Source: Metallyticus violacea (Eukaryota > Arthropoda > Insecta > Mantodea > Metallyticidae). Taken from it: 64,000 nucleotides of DNA. Below are positions 32,863 through 45,479 of the stretch, one piece after another. The notes below the pieces were generated by a model. The model was given only the letters and a program-made list of their open reading frames with translations. It had not been told where the DNA came from and searched no databases. The stretch spans positions 2,048,501 through 2,112,500 of the forward strand of contig CM060833.1 of the NCBI GenBank assembly GCA_030762175.1, given 5' to 3'. The translations under genes were made by a program, and so were the position numbers. Numbering within the stretch: position 1 is the stretch's first letter; the number at the start of each line of letters is the position of its first letter.

Positions 32863-33639
32863 AAAACTTTGCGGTTAGTCTTTATCCATGTCTACTAAGC
32901 CTTCCATGTCTTACTTTACTTGGCAATAAAGTAACACACACCCCTTACAACCGTCATCTAGCGTCTGCTTAGCGCACTAGTACCAGGTCGTCGCTGTACT
33001 TACATATTGAGCAGCTACTGTAAATCCTTTCCGAACCCCAAATATAAAGGTAGGTCATGAGATCCCGTTCTAACATTTAGAGGTAAGAAAACGAAAACAA
33101 CCTTTCAACAGTCCCACCGAGTGGGGTCCTCGGGTGCGCTTGGGAGTTGCTTTCGGGACCTCCCGAGTGATTTTCCCAAACGAATATTGGAACGGATCTT
33201 TCCTTTCTATGAATTTTACTCTTTCATTCCAATAGTTCTCCTCTCCAACAGGGCGAGGTTTATTGGTACGGTATAACAATTAATTTTCTTATGCAAAGCT
33301 TTCTCCCCCGGCGTTTAATACTGATGCCACGCTAAGGTATACAAAAGAGGCTGAACACTTTTGATATATGACGTAATTCGATATTCCAACAACAACACTG
33401 ATGAACTCTCCTGCATCTGTCTGCTGATAGTCCAGGAATGCTATTGGATGAGGCTATCACACCGCTCAACGTGGAGTTTCTACTTTTAATCCTAATCTGG
33501 TATTGGCTGACACTAAAATATCAGCCAGAGAATCTCTGTTGCTAAACAGTTGATATCAAAATCTTTAAGAAAAACTTCGCGACTATTGGTTGCCATTCAA
33601 CATTACTCCACGTAGAATTTTTATATTGTTAAATTGCAG

Positions 33640-33925
33640 ATTGTTATTGGCAGAAGCTAAAACACAGAGTTTCCAGAATATGTCCTTACCACTCGCACGG
33701 GGTTTTGCGTCTCGGAGCTGGATATACTACAGCCGACAGCGCCTATACTCCGAATGACCATTTTGATTGAACCATATCTCGTCTGAAAAGAACACAAGCT
33801 GTGGGTTGATTAATTCTTCAGTCACTGATGAAAGAAACCACTCACAATAACGCACACATGCTACAGGATCACCTTGTCGTAGACAACTGACATGTGATGT
33901 TTTAATATTAACAATTTTAATGTCG
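33640..33925 (-). pseudogene. HTH/DDE transposase fragment (DUF4817-associated type)
   Basis: The - strand frame reads VGISVSSAHTTLKLLILKHH, then after a shift RYCEWFLSSVTEELINPQLV and FFSDEIWFNQNGH. The order (HTH residues, CEWFL, F(F/T)DE.WF...NG) is that of the catalytic core in this transposase family, with the FSDE acid intact. It stops soon after. It may belong with the fragments at 32488 and 34200, all on the same strand. Confidence 0.6.
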
Positions 33926-33967
33926 TGTGTGCAGAAGACACTGAAATTCCAACTTGTGCTAATTTAG

Positions 33968-34042
<75 letters not shown>
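33968..34042. repeat. (TTA)n microsatellite
   Basis: About 25 perfect units. It generates poly-Tyr and poly-Asn frames on the two strands. Confidence 0.98.
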
Positions 34043-34044
<2 letters not shown>

Positions 34045-34199
34045 AAATTTGCACAATTTCGTCTATTTTTTCTTCTGTTAAAACTGCAATATTTTTTTGG
34101 AGGGGGGTGCTCCTTGTTTTGCAGTGAACCAGTAGTGTCAAACTTGTTCAAGAGATCATGAATTGCAGTTGTTGATAAATTCTTCATAAACGTGAAGAG

Positions 34200-34800
34200 C
34201 TGATTTATATTTATAATAATTTTGTTTACCCAAAAGCAAGTGAGTAATGATTTATGGTAGGAAGTAAACTACGTTGCCTGTTCAATCAGGCGTCGCAAGC
34301 TTATGGATGCCCTGAGCGAAGAACGCCCGTGGTTGAGTGCAGCTTGGTAACGCAGCATTCGCCGAGTCTTTTGCGATGCTGTGCTGAAGTCTATGGTATT
34401 GCAATCGTTGAATGAAGAATAATATGAACAGTTCCCTTGCTCAATGACAATGTCTCTGCAATCACTCAGATGATTCTCCCTTACCAGACTATCAACGGCT
34501 GCAGATGATGGTTAAGTGAGCTTGACCAAGTCTAGGCATGAAATTCACCACACCATCTGAACACTGTGCTGCGTGACAGACGCAGACAAATGTCGGCTGC
34601 ACTAACACTTGCTACCTTACTGTTCTCTGTTGTGAACGTACTCAGTTCAACGTGTGAACACTGCGTCGTCAGACCTGCTTTCTTACATACAACGCCACCT
34701 ACCAAAGTCTTAGTTCAATTGAGCAACCCTTTTACTGGCTATCTGCGCGCTCAAATGCTGCAAGTTCAAGGACAAACAGGCTGGAGGCGGCCGTGCCAGC
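34200..34800 (-). pseudogene. Possible mariner HTH fragment, heavily decayed
   Basis: The - strand shows VSAADICLRLSRSTVFRW near 34590 and VIAETLSLSKGTVHIILHST near 34430. Both resemble the paired helix-turn-helix pattern ((I/L)S-x-GTVH-x-IL) of SETMAR-type mariners. Many stops occur and no catalytic residues are present. Confidence 0.35.
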
Positions 34801-36584
34801 GGTAAGGGAAACCCGGTATTATTGGTGCAGTAAGACACAGACTCTCTATCGCCATATTATCAAAGACTCTGAATTACATGTCATGTTACTACTCAAAGAT
34901 GAACACAGGAAGAGGTCTGCCGACGTCGAAGATGATCTATCTGGAAACATGTTAGGGCCCTCTTCTAAGTTCATGCCTCACCGCCGTGGATCCTGACCGC
35001 CCGGTGTCTCCCTAACCTCACCCTTTCCTCCCAGATTTGCCCCCATTGGGAATATGCCCATGCCACAGCCCATCTCAATCCAGTCATTATTGTTCCGTTT
35101 ATTTGCACACATTTTTCACGCTTTAGAACTGGCACTTCTAAGCTCATAAAATAATGTTCTAAAAGTGCTTCATTTTTATCATTGTCATCATTAAATTTTC
35201 ACCATCATAGATCTTTCTCCAAGTTTTAAAAAAATAGTAATCATTGAAGACTACATCTGGGCTGTAGAGTGGATGGCCCATATAGCTAGATCCACATTGT
35301 CCTACTAGACTCAGCATAAAACTTCTCTTTTCTTCAATTACTGTTCATGTTTTTGTAGAAGACTGGAGTAATATTCTGTCCTAAAGTGCCTAAAAGCTTG
35401 AAATTGCAAAGGTTTTTACTGGCAGAAGAGACCTCTACATCATGTCTGCAGAATGAGCCGTTACACATTTGGACATTTTGAGCTGTAGGGGAAAGTTGTC
35501 CACAGATCAAGGTTGCAAATTCTGTCAAAGTGAAATTCAATTATCTCACCGAAGATAAGATAATATATTCAATTTGAAAATATTACAAAAACGAAATAGT
35601 GCTCAGGGGCTGAAGAAAGAAAAGTAAGTTTTCTGCAATTTACCGTTTATCTGCGCCCCCACTGTTTCGGATAAACTCAAAGTATACACGAAAACCTGCC
35701 ACTGCCTTCTCAAGAGAGTACTAAAGACTTCACAACACTGCAGTCAGACATTGTGACAATGTGTTTGGTAAGATGTCTTTTTTTCTGCCTAGTTGAATTT
35801 CTAGGGTCTATAATGAGTACATATTTTTGGTAACTGCTAACACACTAAGGGGCTTTTAGAAATTATGTTTGCCCTATATGGGTGGGGGGGGGGAGTGAGC
35901 TGATTGTTCAGGAAATGACGTAAGTGTTCTTCTATCACGGGAACAAGCAAACTATAGGGCCTAATTAATATTGCTCAACTAACGTTATAGGTGCCACTGA
36001 AAATTCTCCAGGTCTTAGGAGGTTTTCGTCTTACTCCATTGCATAGTGTGTGTGTTGTTAACATAAGCTGCTTCGTGTCAACACTATAGGACCAATAATA
36101 TTTGCACCCACATTATTGTAACAAATTGTCAAATGCTCGATCGCTTTGTGCAATAAAAATGTTGTTATTTCATTGTTTGTTTTTCTTTCCACCTTCTCCC
36201 GAAAATTCTCTAAAATTGGACACAAAAGAAACGTATAAATTGCTACTACCTTTAAAAAATGTGAAAGCTCTTTTATTAATTTTCTTGTTTCAATATGATA
36301 CATTTATAAAATAAACAATTTCGAGGAAAAGAGGGTAATTTTATCCAAACTTTGAAGTACATGTGGTTTTGTTAAGTTTGTGTTGTATGTTTTTATCTCT
36401 ACTGTCCAGTCAACAAAAGCTAATCGCAATATCGCTTGTCTTCAACGTGAGTTTTACGTTTTGTCGCTTTCTAAGTAACGCAGTTGTACCTATGGGGGGG
36501 GGGGGAAATAATGAAAATGTCCTAAAATCTCCATTGATCCTATCACTAGACACAAAACGAACAATGAATGTGTGTGTAAGTTTT
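34801..36584. other. Non-coding DNA without recognised features
   Basis: No supportable gene or transposon. A poly(G) tract lies near 35882-35892. Confidence 0.5.
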
Positions 36585-37060
36585 ATCTGTTAACGCTGTA
36601 GCAGCCGCAATTTTTGCTTTTATTCTCAACGAAACGCGACATATACCATTAAAATAAATATACGAAAGTCATCAAAATCAGATAATTAGGAGTGGGGTTT
36701 ACCAGAAAACTCAAAATTTAAATATCGCTCTATCGGCACAATTTTTTTAAACGAAACTTGGTATGTGTCATTTAAATAAAATAAGCAAAATGTTTTCTGA
36801 AAATCAGGGAAATCAGGCCGTTACGAGTGGGGATATACCTGAAACCGAAATTTGAAGAGTGGGAAGGGGTTGAAACGAAATGTAAAAATCGTTCTAGCGG
36901 CCCAATTTTTAATTTATTTAAAGGAAAACCAGTACATGCCTTTGAAATAAAACAAGAAAAATAGTTTCTGAAAATCAGCGAAGACAAGCTATTATTACTC
37001 ATGGGGGTTTACCTGAAACCCAAAATTAAAAATCGCTCTAGCGGAACTAATATTTGAATC
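36585..37060 (+). repeat. Tandem ~145-bp repeat family, copy B
   Basis: Three to four units of the same family as copy A: TAACGCTGTAGCAGCCGCAA near 36590, ATCGCTCTATCGGCACAATT near 36727, ATCGTTCTAGCGGCCCAATT near 36887 and ATCGCTCTAGCGGAAC near 37032. TGTGTGTG-type sequence precedes the first unit. No ~900-bp unique tail follows it directly. The tail reappears at copy C after 1.9 kb. Confidence 0.85.
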
Positions 37061-37164
37061 GGTCATTGCAAAGAGGCCATTAGTTAATTTTTTTTACGAA
37101 AATGAGTTATATATATATATGTGTGTGTGTGGGGGGGGGTGTAGCCGGATTATCTGTGTCAGTC

Positions 37165-37452
37165 CTGGTGGTGTAGTGGTAACCATACTTGCCTTCTAAA
37201 CCCAAGATCGCAAGTTCAAACTCGGCCAGGGCCGATGGATTTTTTCGGGAATAAAAAAATTAAGTATGGCTTCCTTCGGAAGGGAAGTAAAGCCGTGGGT
37301 CCCATGTCGTACATTTACGGCACGAAAAAGAACTCAAGCCTGAAAGAAGAGGCCTCTGAGCAAAATTTGTCGGCCGTTTCCCGCCCTGAATTGAATGGGA
37401 AGTTGATGACCTGAGATGTTAAAGAGCGTCCATAAATAAACCAAATAAAAAA
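37165..37452 (+). repeat. SINE family 2, near full-length copy
   Basis: The A-box region TGGTGGTGTAGTGGTAACC and a decayed B-box (AAGTTCAAACTCGG) are followed by the intact body and an AAATAAA tail. It lies just after a (TA)n(TG)n and poly(G) tract at 37105-37139. Confidence 0.9.
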
Positions 37453-37599
37453 AAAAATGAGAAATGAGGTCACGCAGATAGATTCATTGCTAACTTGTAA
37501 AACTTTAGAGGTAAATATAAACAAGATATCTATCTACAAGGGATGATAGAATTTGAAGATGTGAAGGGCAGAAAACTGTGAAAGGAGGATCCTAAAGTA

Positions 37600-38640
37600 A
37601 GAAATAATAATTTTAACTATTCCATCATCACTGACAAGAAAAAAGTGCAGGTTTGCAAAAAATCCTTAATTAGCCTGCACGTTGTAACAGGAAAAAGGGT
37701 TCTTAGGTTATGTCTCTTGCTTGTCTCGAGATATGCCATTCCAGGAGAGGCTTGTTCAACCACCATATTAGTTCTTTTCCACACATTATTCAGGAAGGTA
37801 GTTCATTATTTAGACGCCCTAGTCCATGCACCAATTCTTACCTAAACGTCAAGTACAAGTTTAACTTAAAATATTTACAGGAAAATTTAAACCTAAGATT
37901 TGGGCGGCCATGGCAGCACATGTAAAGAACTCTCAGCCAAAATGCGCGGTCCACATATTGCTGAGTCTGTTAAGGGAACTTTAGTAGTAAAATTAATATC
38001 AGAAAAGGTCAAAAATATTACAACAAAATGTCGTAACGTAGAAGAATTATGTCTGTGGCTTGACTACCGCTACCAAGTCAGGGTGTTTTCTTGTGGGTCA
38101 ACTGTTTTAGTATTTATTATTTGAAAAATAAGCACTCACACTTTTTTGCATACTACGAAGACGAGGCCAAGAAAGGAGGCAACGAGGTTGCTCATTTCTA
38201 TACTGTCATACCCGGAAACAAATGTGTGCCGATCAAAATAAGATCCGCATAATGATTCGCTTTTGTTTAACACTTGTATCAGTTGAGAGATGTATGATCA
38301 TCAAATATTATTTCCCCATACAGGACACAGTTTGCTCCCAAATGATAGAAATTTTGGGATTATAAGGAAACCCGTGAGAAAATCCTATTATGATTAAAAA
38401 AGAATAGATCAAATTCTCAATGAAAACCATCGATGATGTGCCAATATTAAACTTCAAGCACTGCGGCCTACCTACTTTAAGAAGTCTTGTCTCTCCGAAG
38501 CAAGTATGGGAAACATTCCTAACGGACATACAATTTATTTTTCCCCTTCTGAATGCACGACTTTTGAATATGATGAACATTACTCTGGGAAGGTGAGAAC
38601 ACAGCAGTTCATACAGAAACATCCAATCTCCCTTACAGTT
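37600..38640 (+). pseudogene. DUF7869-like transposon-derived gene, broken
   Basis: Frames read VQVCKKSLISLHVVTGKRVL near 37648, the (V)CKK-F-x-LHGVT-RV entry motif of a multicopy arthropod protein family. A diverged middle follows, with AKKGGNEVAHFYTVIPG near 38168. RTQFAPK then runs in parallel with GHSLLPNDRNFGIIRK near 38325-38370, the GHS(F)LPNDR(D)F motif of that family. Conservation continues to QVWETFLTDIQFIFP near 38500. At least five frameshifts or stops are present. Family membership is from memory of the motifs. The biochemical role of this family is not known to me, though it behaves as mobile DNA. Confidence 0.55.
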
Positions 38641-38934
38641 TCCATATGAAACCTGTGCTTTCTGCTGAGATAGCTTACCCTGAAAAACGGGTGCCCATTA
38701 ATGACAATAATTAGAAGATACAGTGAAAGTGATAACGTTATTCTCTCCGAATATATCGAATTTTACAAGCAACTACAAGAATGAACAATGGACATAGACA
38801 ACTGAAGATTACGTATTCAATAATCATGGGTATTTAAATAAGCAAATGATTTATACCTTGCGAGGTTTTTTCCTGCTCCTGTAAAATTTTACTTTTGTGA
38901 CTCATGGCCGATTTGAAATGATCAATTCACTTGT

Positions 38935-39605
38935 TTTTTCACAAAAAATTCCGTATATACCATTTAAATAAAATAAACAAAATAGTTTCTTAAAATTAGG
39001 AAAATCTGAGTATTAGGAATAGGGATATACCTGAAACCCGAAATTTAAAATAAGTTATAGCGATTAATTGTCTCTGTATTGTTTTAAAATAAAAGGACAA
39101 ATTAATTCAGCATATAAACTGTATTTATGACGTTATATATGCTTTATATTTAACAAAAGTATCATTGTGAAGATAGCAAATGTGAAATATTAATCTAATA
39201 TGTGTGTTTGAGAATTATATTTGTATGTAAGAACGCTCTGTAATAACCTTCAGAAAACGTTTACGTTACATGTTAATAACATTTAAATTAAATTTCAAAG
39301 TCACTGAAAATCGATGTAACTTTCGATTGTTTTTATTTACTTAGTACATTGCAATTGTTTTTAAATAGTAACGTGTTTTTGTTTTATTGAAACATATGAA
39401 CATCTTCTTAAATACACAACGTAACTCGAAACTTTCTCTCTATTTTTCTCTATTTTAGTGAATGTAAAGATGATATCAAGGGCTCAGTTCATAAACATGG
39501 TTTATTTAAAATGTTTAAAAATACCCACATAGTGTAGCTTTGTCAATCAGTGATTATATATTTAATTTAGTTAATAATATATCATTAATTTTGTGATTTA
39601 ATCTC

Positions 39606-39642
<37 letters not shown>

Positions 39643-39990
39643 CTAAGAATATGATTTTTCTTTGTAAGTTGGCAGAGTTCTAATTTTGTTCCTCTTACTT
39701 TTCAAAATTAGAGTAATTTCATTATTTTCCAGTGATTTTGAAGGGGGGGAGCAAATAAACCTAGTTAAGTAAATTATTACAGTTAAAATGTCTTTTATTA
39801 GTTATCTTAGAGTGCAATTAACACACAGTAATGCCATAACTTATTTAACAATTTTGATTTTATATTCTTTTATATATTTTTATATTCTTTATAAATTTAT
39901 TCTATTTGCTAGCGATTTCACTTAGTTTACGCAGTTCTTAACAATTTCTTCACAGAAAACACTTTCTGTTCTCTACAATCCACAATATCA
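38935..39990 (+). repeat. Tandem ~145-bp repeat family, copy C with unique tail
   Basis: One final repeat unit (CACTTGTTTTTTCACA, CCGTATATACCATTTAAATA, TATTAGGAATAGGGATATAC) matches the last unit of copy A. It continues into a roughly 900-bp tail: CGCTCTGTAATAACCTTCAG near 39234, GTGAATGTAAAGATGATATC near 39458, an (AAT)n at 39607-39639, and TTTCACTTAGTTTACG near 39914. The tail is shared with copies D (+) and F (-), defining one element. Confidence 0.85.
39607..39639. repeat. (AAT)n microsatellite inside copy C
   Basis: It sits at the same internal position as the AAT tract of copies D and F, so it is an inherited part of the element. Confidence 0.95.
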
Positions 39991-40656
39991 CAATTGAACA
40001 TTTTCACAACTGCACTGAACTCTCTCCCATAGATGTGTCACTCTCTTCTTGCACTCTCCATGTCTTTTTTTTATAGGAAAGAACGCCTTCCCAGCTTCAA
40101 ATACTTTGCAATCTTTCCGAACAATTTGAGTAGGACATTTGACATTGTAAGAGAAGAGGAAATACTTGCTACAGTTTTTAACAGGAAGTCGAATATCATG
40201 ATACTTCCTAACCACAAAAGTTCTTGCCTCCCACTTCCCCAATGCCGTCAGTTCTTCCCGGCGTATTCCAAATATAAGAACAACTTTTTAAACAAGTGTA
40301 GGCGCATATTCAAGGAATAACCAACAGATTGTCTCTTTAAAAAGTCTTCAGTTTTTCGAATTTACTAAAAGAACGTTATCGTCAGACCAAAGACTATATA
40401 CGAGTAGTTTAACGATCTTGAACTTTAACATCATTTGAATGGTTGAAATGCCAAACGTTCTAAGTGCCATTTTTAAAATTAACAGTTTTGTTTTAAAAGT
40501 ACGTTCTATGTGCCAAGATGCATATTCCTAGTCATGTTCTAAGTGCCATGCAATGATCATATTAGTTTTTAAGGGAAAATATTTACAACACAGAAATATT
40601 TAGTAAGTTGTCACAGTTGTTTGAGTTGCGATAGAGATTTCACCAATATAGAGAAA

Positions 40657-40685
40657 AGAAGAAGAAGAAGAAGAAGAAGAAGAAG
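40657..40685. repeat. (GAA)n microsatellite
   Basis: About nine GAA units. Confidence 0.95.
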
Positions 40686-40896
40686 GGTAAGTAAAGCCTT
40701 CATTCCCCAAGATTTGCATAGATTAGGATAAAGCTATAAATCCTTTTCATGTAGTTGCAATGAAGTCAAGTGATTTCTTTAATCTTAAGAATGTTGCTGG
40801 TTCACTGTTAACATTTAATAAAAGCAACATTTCAAAATGTACAGTGCTTAAAATATCTTCATCTCATCCCTCTCAAATAGCAATTGAAACAACTTA

Positions 40897-41205
40897 CCGC
40901 CACGGGTGGCCGAGGTCGTTAAGGCATGGACTCGTGAGCGGGAGGTCTGCGGTTCGAATCCCGCCAGGACCGTCCTCCCTGACTGGGGTTTTTTCCAGGT
41001 TTTCCTCAGTCTTCATAACTGGCAAATGCCGGGGAGGTACCTAAACTTAGGCCTGGAACGCTTCCTTCCTTAAAAAAAAAAAAAATCCTTTCCCAATTTA
41101 TCATTTCATCTCATGTATCACCAGTGTCCACCGCCTGTGGTGCCTCAGTAGTAAAAACGGGCGTTAAACACTATTAAAAAAAAAAGAAAGAAAAAAAAAA
41201 AGAAA
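40897..41205 (+). repeat. SINE family 1, full-length copy
   Basis: An intact tRNA-like head (CCACGGGTGGCCGAGGTCGT and GGTTCGAATCCCGCC), body, internal A13 tract and terminal GGGCGTTAAACACT plus an A-rich tail. A short possible target duplication AACTTAC flanks it at about 40889 and 41207. Confidence 0.92.
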
Positions 41206-41209
41206 AAAC

Positions 41210-42715
41210 TTACTCAGCATTAGAAGGGTGGAGAGTTTTTGAAGTTTTAAAGAGAGGAAAATCAGTGGTTGATATACAGCAACCTGTGTTTCGACCGAAA
41301 CATCAACTCCGTTCGTTTATTGGTTGATAAAAAGAAATACCGCTCATCCATTCCTTCCTAAAGAGCACAGAGAGTTTTATGAGACATCAATTTCACTCCT
41401 GTGTAAGTATTAAAAAACTAAACCCTTCCTATTAGTTGTGCGGAGAAAATATGAAGGTTCTTGTACATGTTTTAAACCCTTAATAACATGATAATAATCA
41501 TTAATGTTATTTTTTAATTATTTTCCTCTAAAACCTGAAATAAAATGTAACAAAATTTTGAAAGGCACTTGTAACCGCTTCTTCTATCATATGACACATG
41601 AACCTGCTTATTGTTATTAATTTTTTCTCCCTGACCATTGTATTTTTGGCAACAATTTGTTATACGGAATAATTTGGTAGTAAAAACGTCTTCATAATGA
41701 TTTTGGGAGCAATGATTTAAACGCTAACAGAAATGGGTAGTTTTTTTTTTATTATCCTGTAACGTTTAACATTTCTAATTTTTATTTATTCTTACTCCAT
41801 TACTCCTTGAATTGCTCATCTAAAGTTTCCTAAATTTTTCCAAAGTAGCATGTTCGATTGCAGCTTAGTTCATCTTCTTGCCTCAGTTTCACTTTTTGAA
41901 GCGAGAACCCGAGATATAAAATGGAGACTACAACAAGTCTGTTCGCTTCTCTTGTTACCAGCAAACTATTCCTCAATCATATAAACGTTAAGGATTAAGT
42001 AGGCTTTGGTATTGTCAAATAAACTGAAAGTTATAATAAATTTGTTTCCTGCATTTTCAAAATAATTCGTTGAATATACCAAACGTAGATAAGATATTGT
42101 GGATAATTAGTAAATTTAATAGTTATTAATTAATTCAATGTGTAAGACAGATTAAGGTAATATGTATTTACTTTCTGTCATGGTTTTCGTGGTCATTATA
42201 AAGGCGCTTGTTAAGCTTATAGTTTTATTGTTGAATGCATTGAAAAATAAAACAATCTGCTTATAAATTCTCAGGTGGAAGTCGGTGTGTAACGTCTCTC
42301 AGACGAGACCCATCACATGAAATCTTCTTCAAACACTTTTAACAGCACGGACTTGGTCCAATTCGCTTTGATCTGTTTTGTAGTCCACCTTTAATTAGAA
42401 ATGTTTACAGTGTTTGTGTCGAGTTTACTGAATTTGTATTGTATAATATAAAGGTAGACCACGCCTGTATCAGCATTCGGCAGTGGAAATCAAGGAGAAG
42501 TGAGTTTGCAGGTTTGCTTTACTATAATCGTTTTCCATTATTGTTTTTATGTTCATTGTTATAAAATACTTGGTTTGATTGCTTTGTATTATTAGCTGTA
42601 CATCATTTTACATCGTTTTTTCATTATTTTACATGTACGACACTTTTTCACAAAAAGCTTGGAGTACCATAATTTCTATCGCTGCATATCTGGTATTGAT
42701 GTCCACAACGACTGA
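41210..42715. other. Non-coding DNA without recognised features
   Basis: AT-rich. No exon, SINE or inverted ends found. Confidence 0.5.
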
Positions 42716-42719
42716 CGGT

Positions 42720-43140
42720 CTACAGCTTAGAGGCGTGTTGTGAGGAACGGGGAATAGCATTCAATGAAGAAAAGAGGTGTTCAGGAACGGTGTACAGCAG
42801 GAAAGAGAGGTGGAAATATACAGGCCAGGCATTAGAAATTGTGGGGGAAAAAATTACACACTTGGTGGTCACTTTAACTATGAACGGAAGCTGGACAAAA
42901 CATACAGGCATCAAAAACGCAAGTGCATATTAAAAATATAGAAACATTAAAAATGTGGTAAAAATACCGGAAACAGCGCTGAGAACAATGAAAATGGTGC
43001 GCAGGGCCGAAATTTGGGGGTGGGAAAACACCGAGGAACTGAACCAGTTTCTGAAACACCTGCTACAAGTGGGGAAGGGTGCAGCAAACTGCGCGGTCCT
43101 TAAAGAGTTTGTAGCTATAACGAAAGTGTAAATTTAAAAA
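42720..43140 (+). pseudogene. Non-LTR retrotransposon ORF2 C-terminal relic
   Basis: The frame reads ACCEERGIAFNEEKRCSGTV, then ALEIVGEKITHLVVTLTMNG and SWTKHTGIKNASAY. This is the post-catalytic region where LINE ORF2 proteins carry a FKYLGV-like strand (here ITHLVVTL) before a W-x-KH block. After a shift, MVRRAEIWGWENTEELNQF matches the GxEIWGW-type motif. Flanking parts are lost and stops occur. Confidence 0.55.
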
Positions 43141-43479
43141 TAATAATAACAATCAATTGTTGGTTAACAATAATGCGGGGATCAAGCAGTTAGATTGAAG
43201 GAACAAATAAGTCAAGGATGGACATCAAAAATAAGGAAAGACTTAGACAAAATTGGACTGGGGTACTTGTAAACCTGCCACAACGAAAGTCCATTGCTGC
43301 TACTTTCTAATTTCTCTCACACGACCTCCCGTACGATAATTCAAGTGTCGAAGCGTGGCCTTTCATAGACGGCAGGCTGATAAGTGGGATGTCGAAATTA
43401 ACGGATAATCCCATTTATGTTAGATACATTATAAAAAATAACTTTGTTATGTTATAGTATTCTGATAAGCAAATGTCGG

Positions 43480-43748
43480 TCCTGGTGGTGTAGTGATAAC
43501 CATACTTGCCTCCTAAACCCAAGATCGCGGGTTGAAACCCGGCGAGGATCAAGAGTAAATATCAAAGGTATGGCTTCCTTTGGAACGGAAATAACACATG
43601 AGTCCCGTGTTGTACATTTACGGCACGATAAAGAACCTCAATCCTGAAAGAAGAGGCCTCTGAGCAAAAGTGGTCGATAGTTTCAAGTCCTGGACGCTGA
43701 TAACCTGAGATGTTAAAGAGCGTCCGTAAATAAACCAAATAAATAACA
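43480..43748 (+). repeat. SINE family 2, full copy with internal changes
   Basis: GGTCCTGGTGGTGTAGTGAT and the B-box-like GGGTTGAAACCC begin it. The body carries a shortened middle and a small deletion near 43690, and it ends AAGAGCGTCCGTAAATAAAC. Confidence 0.88.
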
Positions 43749-44279
43749 AATTAATCAATCTTCCGGTGGGTACTCTTGAATTAAAATGGATTCTTGATGT
43801 TTTACACATTTTACCGTCTCTTTCCTGTAGTTTTAGTTGACAATTATGTAGAAATGGAGGGGAAAAGAATTATACATGGAAAGTTACTAACCTTTGATTC
43901 CACCGTGTAAACTAAAATACAATTAAGAGGTTTTTAAAAACAAGTAATCGCAGTGCAGTGTAATTGTTGTTGATATAACATAATTATCACATCTATCTCT
44001 CTGATGTGATTGCTGACTGTTGATCATAAATTTATGCGGAAGAACATTTCGATAGTTCGCGACACGACGAAACTTGAGTCCAGCATTGCACCATGGGAAC
44101 AAAGCCGCAGTCACGTCCGGTGAGAGTGTGACGAAGAAGGCGAGGAATGAAAAGGTGAGGACCAGTGGAATTGCCAGGGTTTATGCTTCTTGTTGGATTA
44201 ATCGTTTTAATGAAAACGACCAAGAGTGGTACACAAAACAGCGCTCTCTCACCAGGATAGTGTCCCAGCCCAGCCCAGC

Positions 44280-44490
44280 GGTCATACTGGGCAAACTGCA
44301 TGTATTGGGTTTCGAGTTGATTCCTCACCCCCCCCCCCCATTCTCCAGCTTCAGCCCTCAAGTGACTTTTGCCTATTTCATAACTTGAAAATTTGGTTGG
44401 TGGGAAGAAATATCTTTAAATGGGGAGGTGATGGTCGCCGTCAAGTGGAGTTTGCTGTTTGACAGACGGGATGAAAAAATTGGAGTCCCT
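44280..44490 (+). pseudogene. Mariner transposase third-catalytic-block fragment
   Basis: GKLHVLGFELIPHPPPP leads, with a frame switch, into SDFCLFHNLKIWLVGRNIFK. That matches LLPHPPYSPDLAPSDFxLFxxLK, with the SPDLAP part overwritten by a C-run at 44329-44339. The second-last catalytic acid is therefore lost. No upstream transposase blocks are clear. Confidence 0.6.
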
Positions 44491-45479
44491 GAAAAAATAT
44501 TTTTTACTTTCATTTTGCAATACTTCAATTTATTAATTTTTATAAACCAATATTGTCTTCATTTTTGTCACCACCACCAGCCCCACTTTGATTAAGATTC
44601 GATAAAGTGCATTATCTGCCTTCAGATTAAAAATGTCTGTCGTCAGTAATCATCCATTCATTCTTTCTGAGCAGTACATTTCTTAATGTAATTTTGCACA
44701 GTCTGATAAATACTCACACGACACAATGGACTGTGGTACCTTAAATTTTATACTAATTAACATAAGCTCAACAAATTGTTAACTTCATGCTGATAATGTT
44801 CGTTTCTTCCAGAAAATTTACATGGGATAGTTTTCTTCATGAGCATCAACAGCTAGTATAAGTATTCTGTCACTTTGATTACTTTTGGATATTGCTGAAA
44901 GGATTTGAATCGGCAAACTATGATGTTTCTTCAATTATTGATAGAGATACACAGTTCCTATATCCTCAACCAAATCATATTCGAACACCGTCAACTCGTC
45001 GCAAGGGGAGTAAACTCGGTGAAATTAGCTACAAATATCAAAATTGAGATTTTTATTTATTTTTGAGTCCTTAATATGTTATAAATACAAAACAGAAATG
45101 GGGAATCTACATTCGAATATTTAATGCTCCAAATTTAATAATTTCTAAGATGGTGTAACTTGGTAGCCACGCCCCCTTCAGTGCTCTCTTTCTTCATGCA
45201 GTTAGAATATTTAGGGAATGAGGCAGCAAAGGTTTCATAAGAATAGTTGGAAAATAAAACCCATGGAGAAAAACTACTTAATGAAAAACATTGCATAGGC
45301 CATGTTCAAAAACGTATGGATTCGCTTCTGGGTAAACTCAAGAAAGACATGTTTGGGATGAAACTGTCAGATTAGGGGGGGGGGGGCAGGAAGAATTACT
45401 GACATCATCATTGACAAGCTGCAAAATTATTGTGGGATGGCAATAAGATCTTTAGGGCATAAGTCGTGCAGTTTGGGCC

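Noticed and set aside
33395..33690. Apparent direct repeat around TTGGCTGAC / TTGGCAGAAG
   Set aside because: Similarity is too patchy to support a defined repeat.
33925..34161. Poly-Tyr and poly-Asn frames
   Set aside because: Pure (TTA)n microsatellite translation.
40913..40990. Functional tRNA gene in SINE 1 heads
   Set aside because: A and B boxes are present but a proper cloverleaf and acceptor pairing are not, and the sequence continues into a SINE body at every copy.
44032..44361. 109-codon - strand frame
   Set aside because: Antisense to a + strand mariner C-terminal fragment and a C-run.
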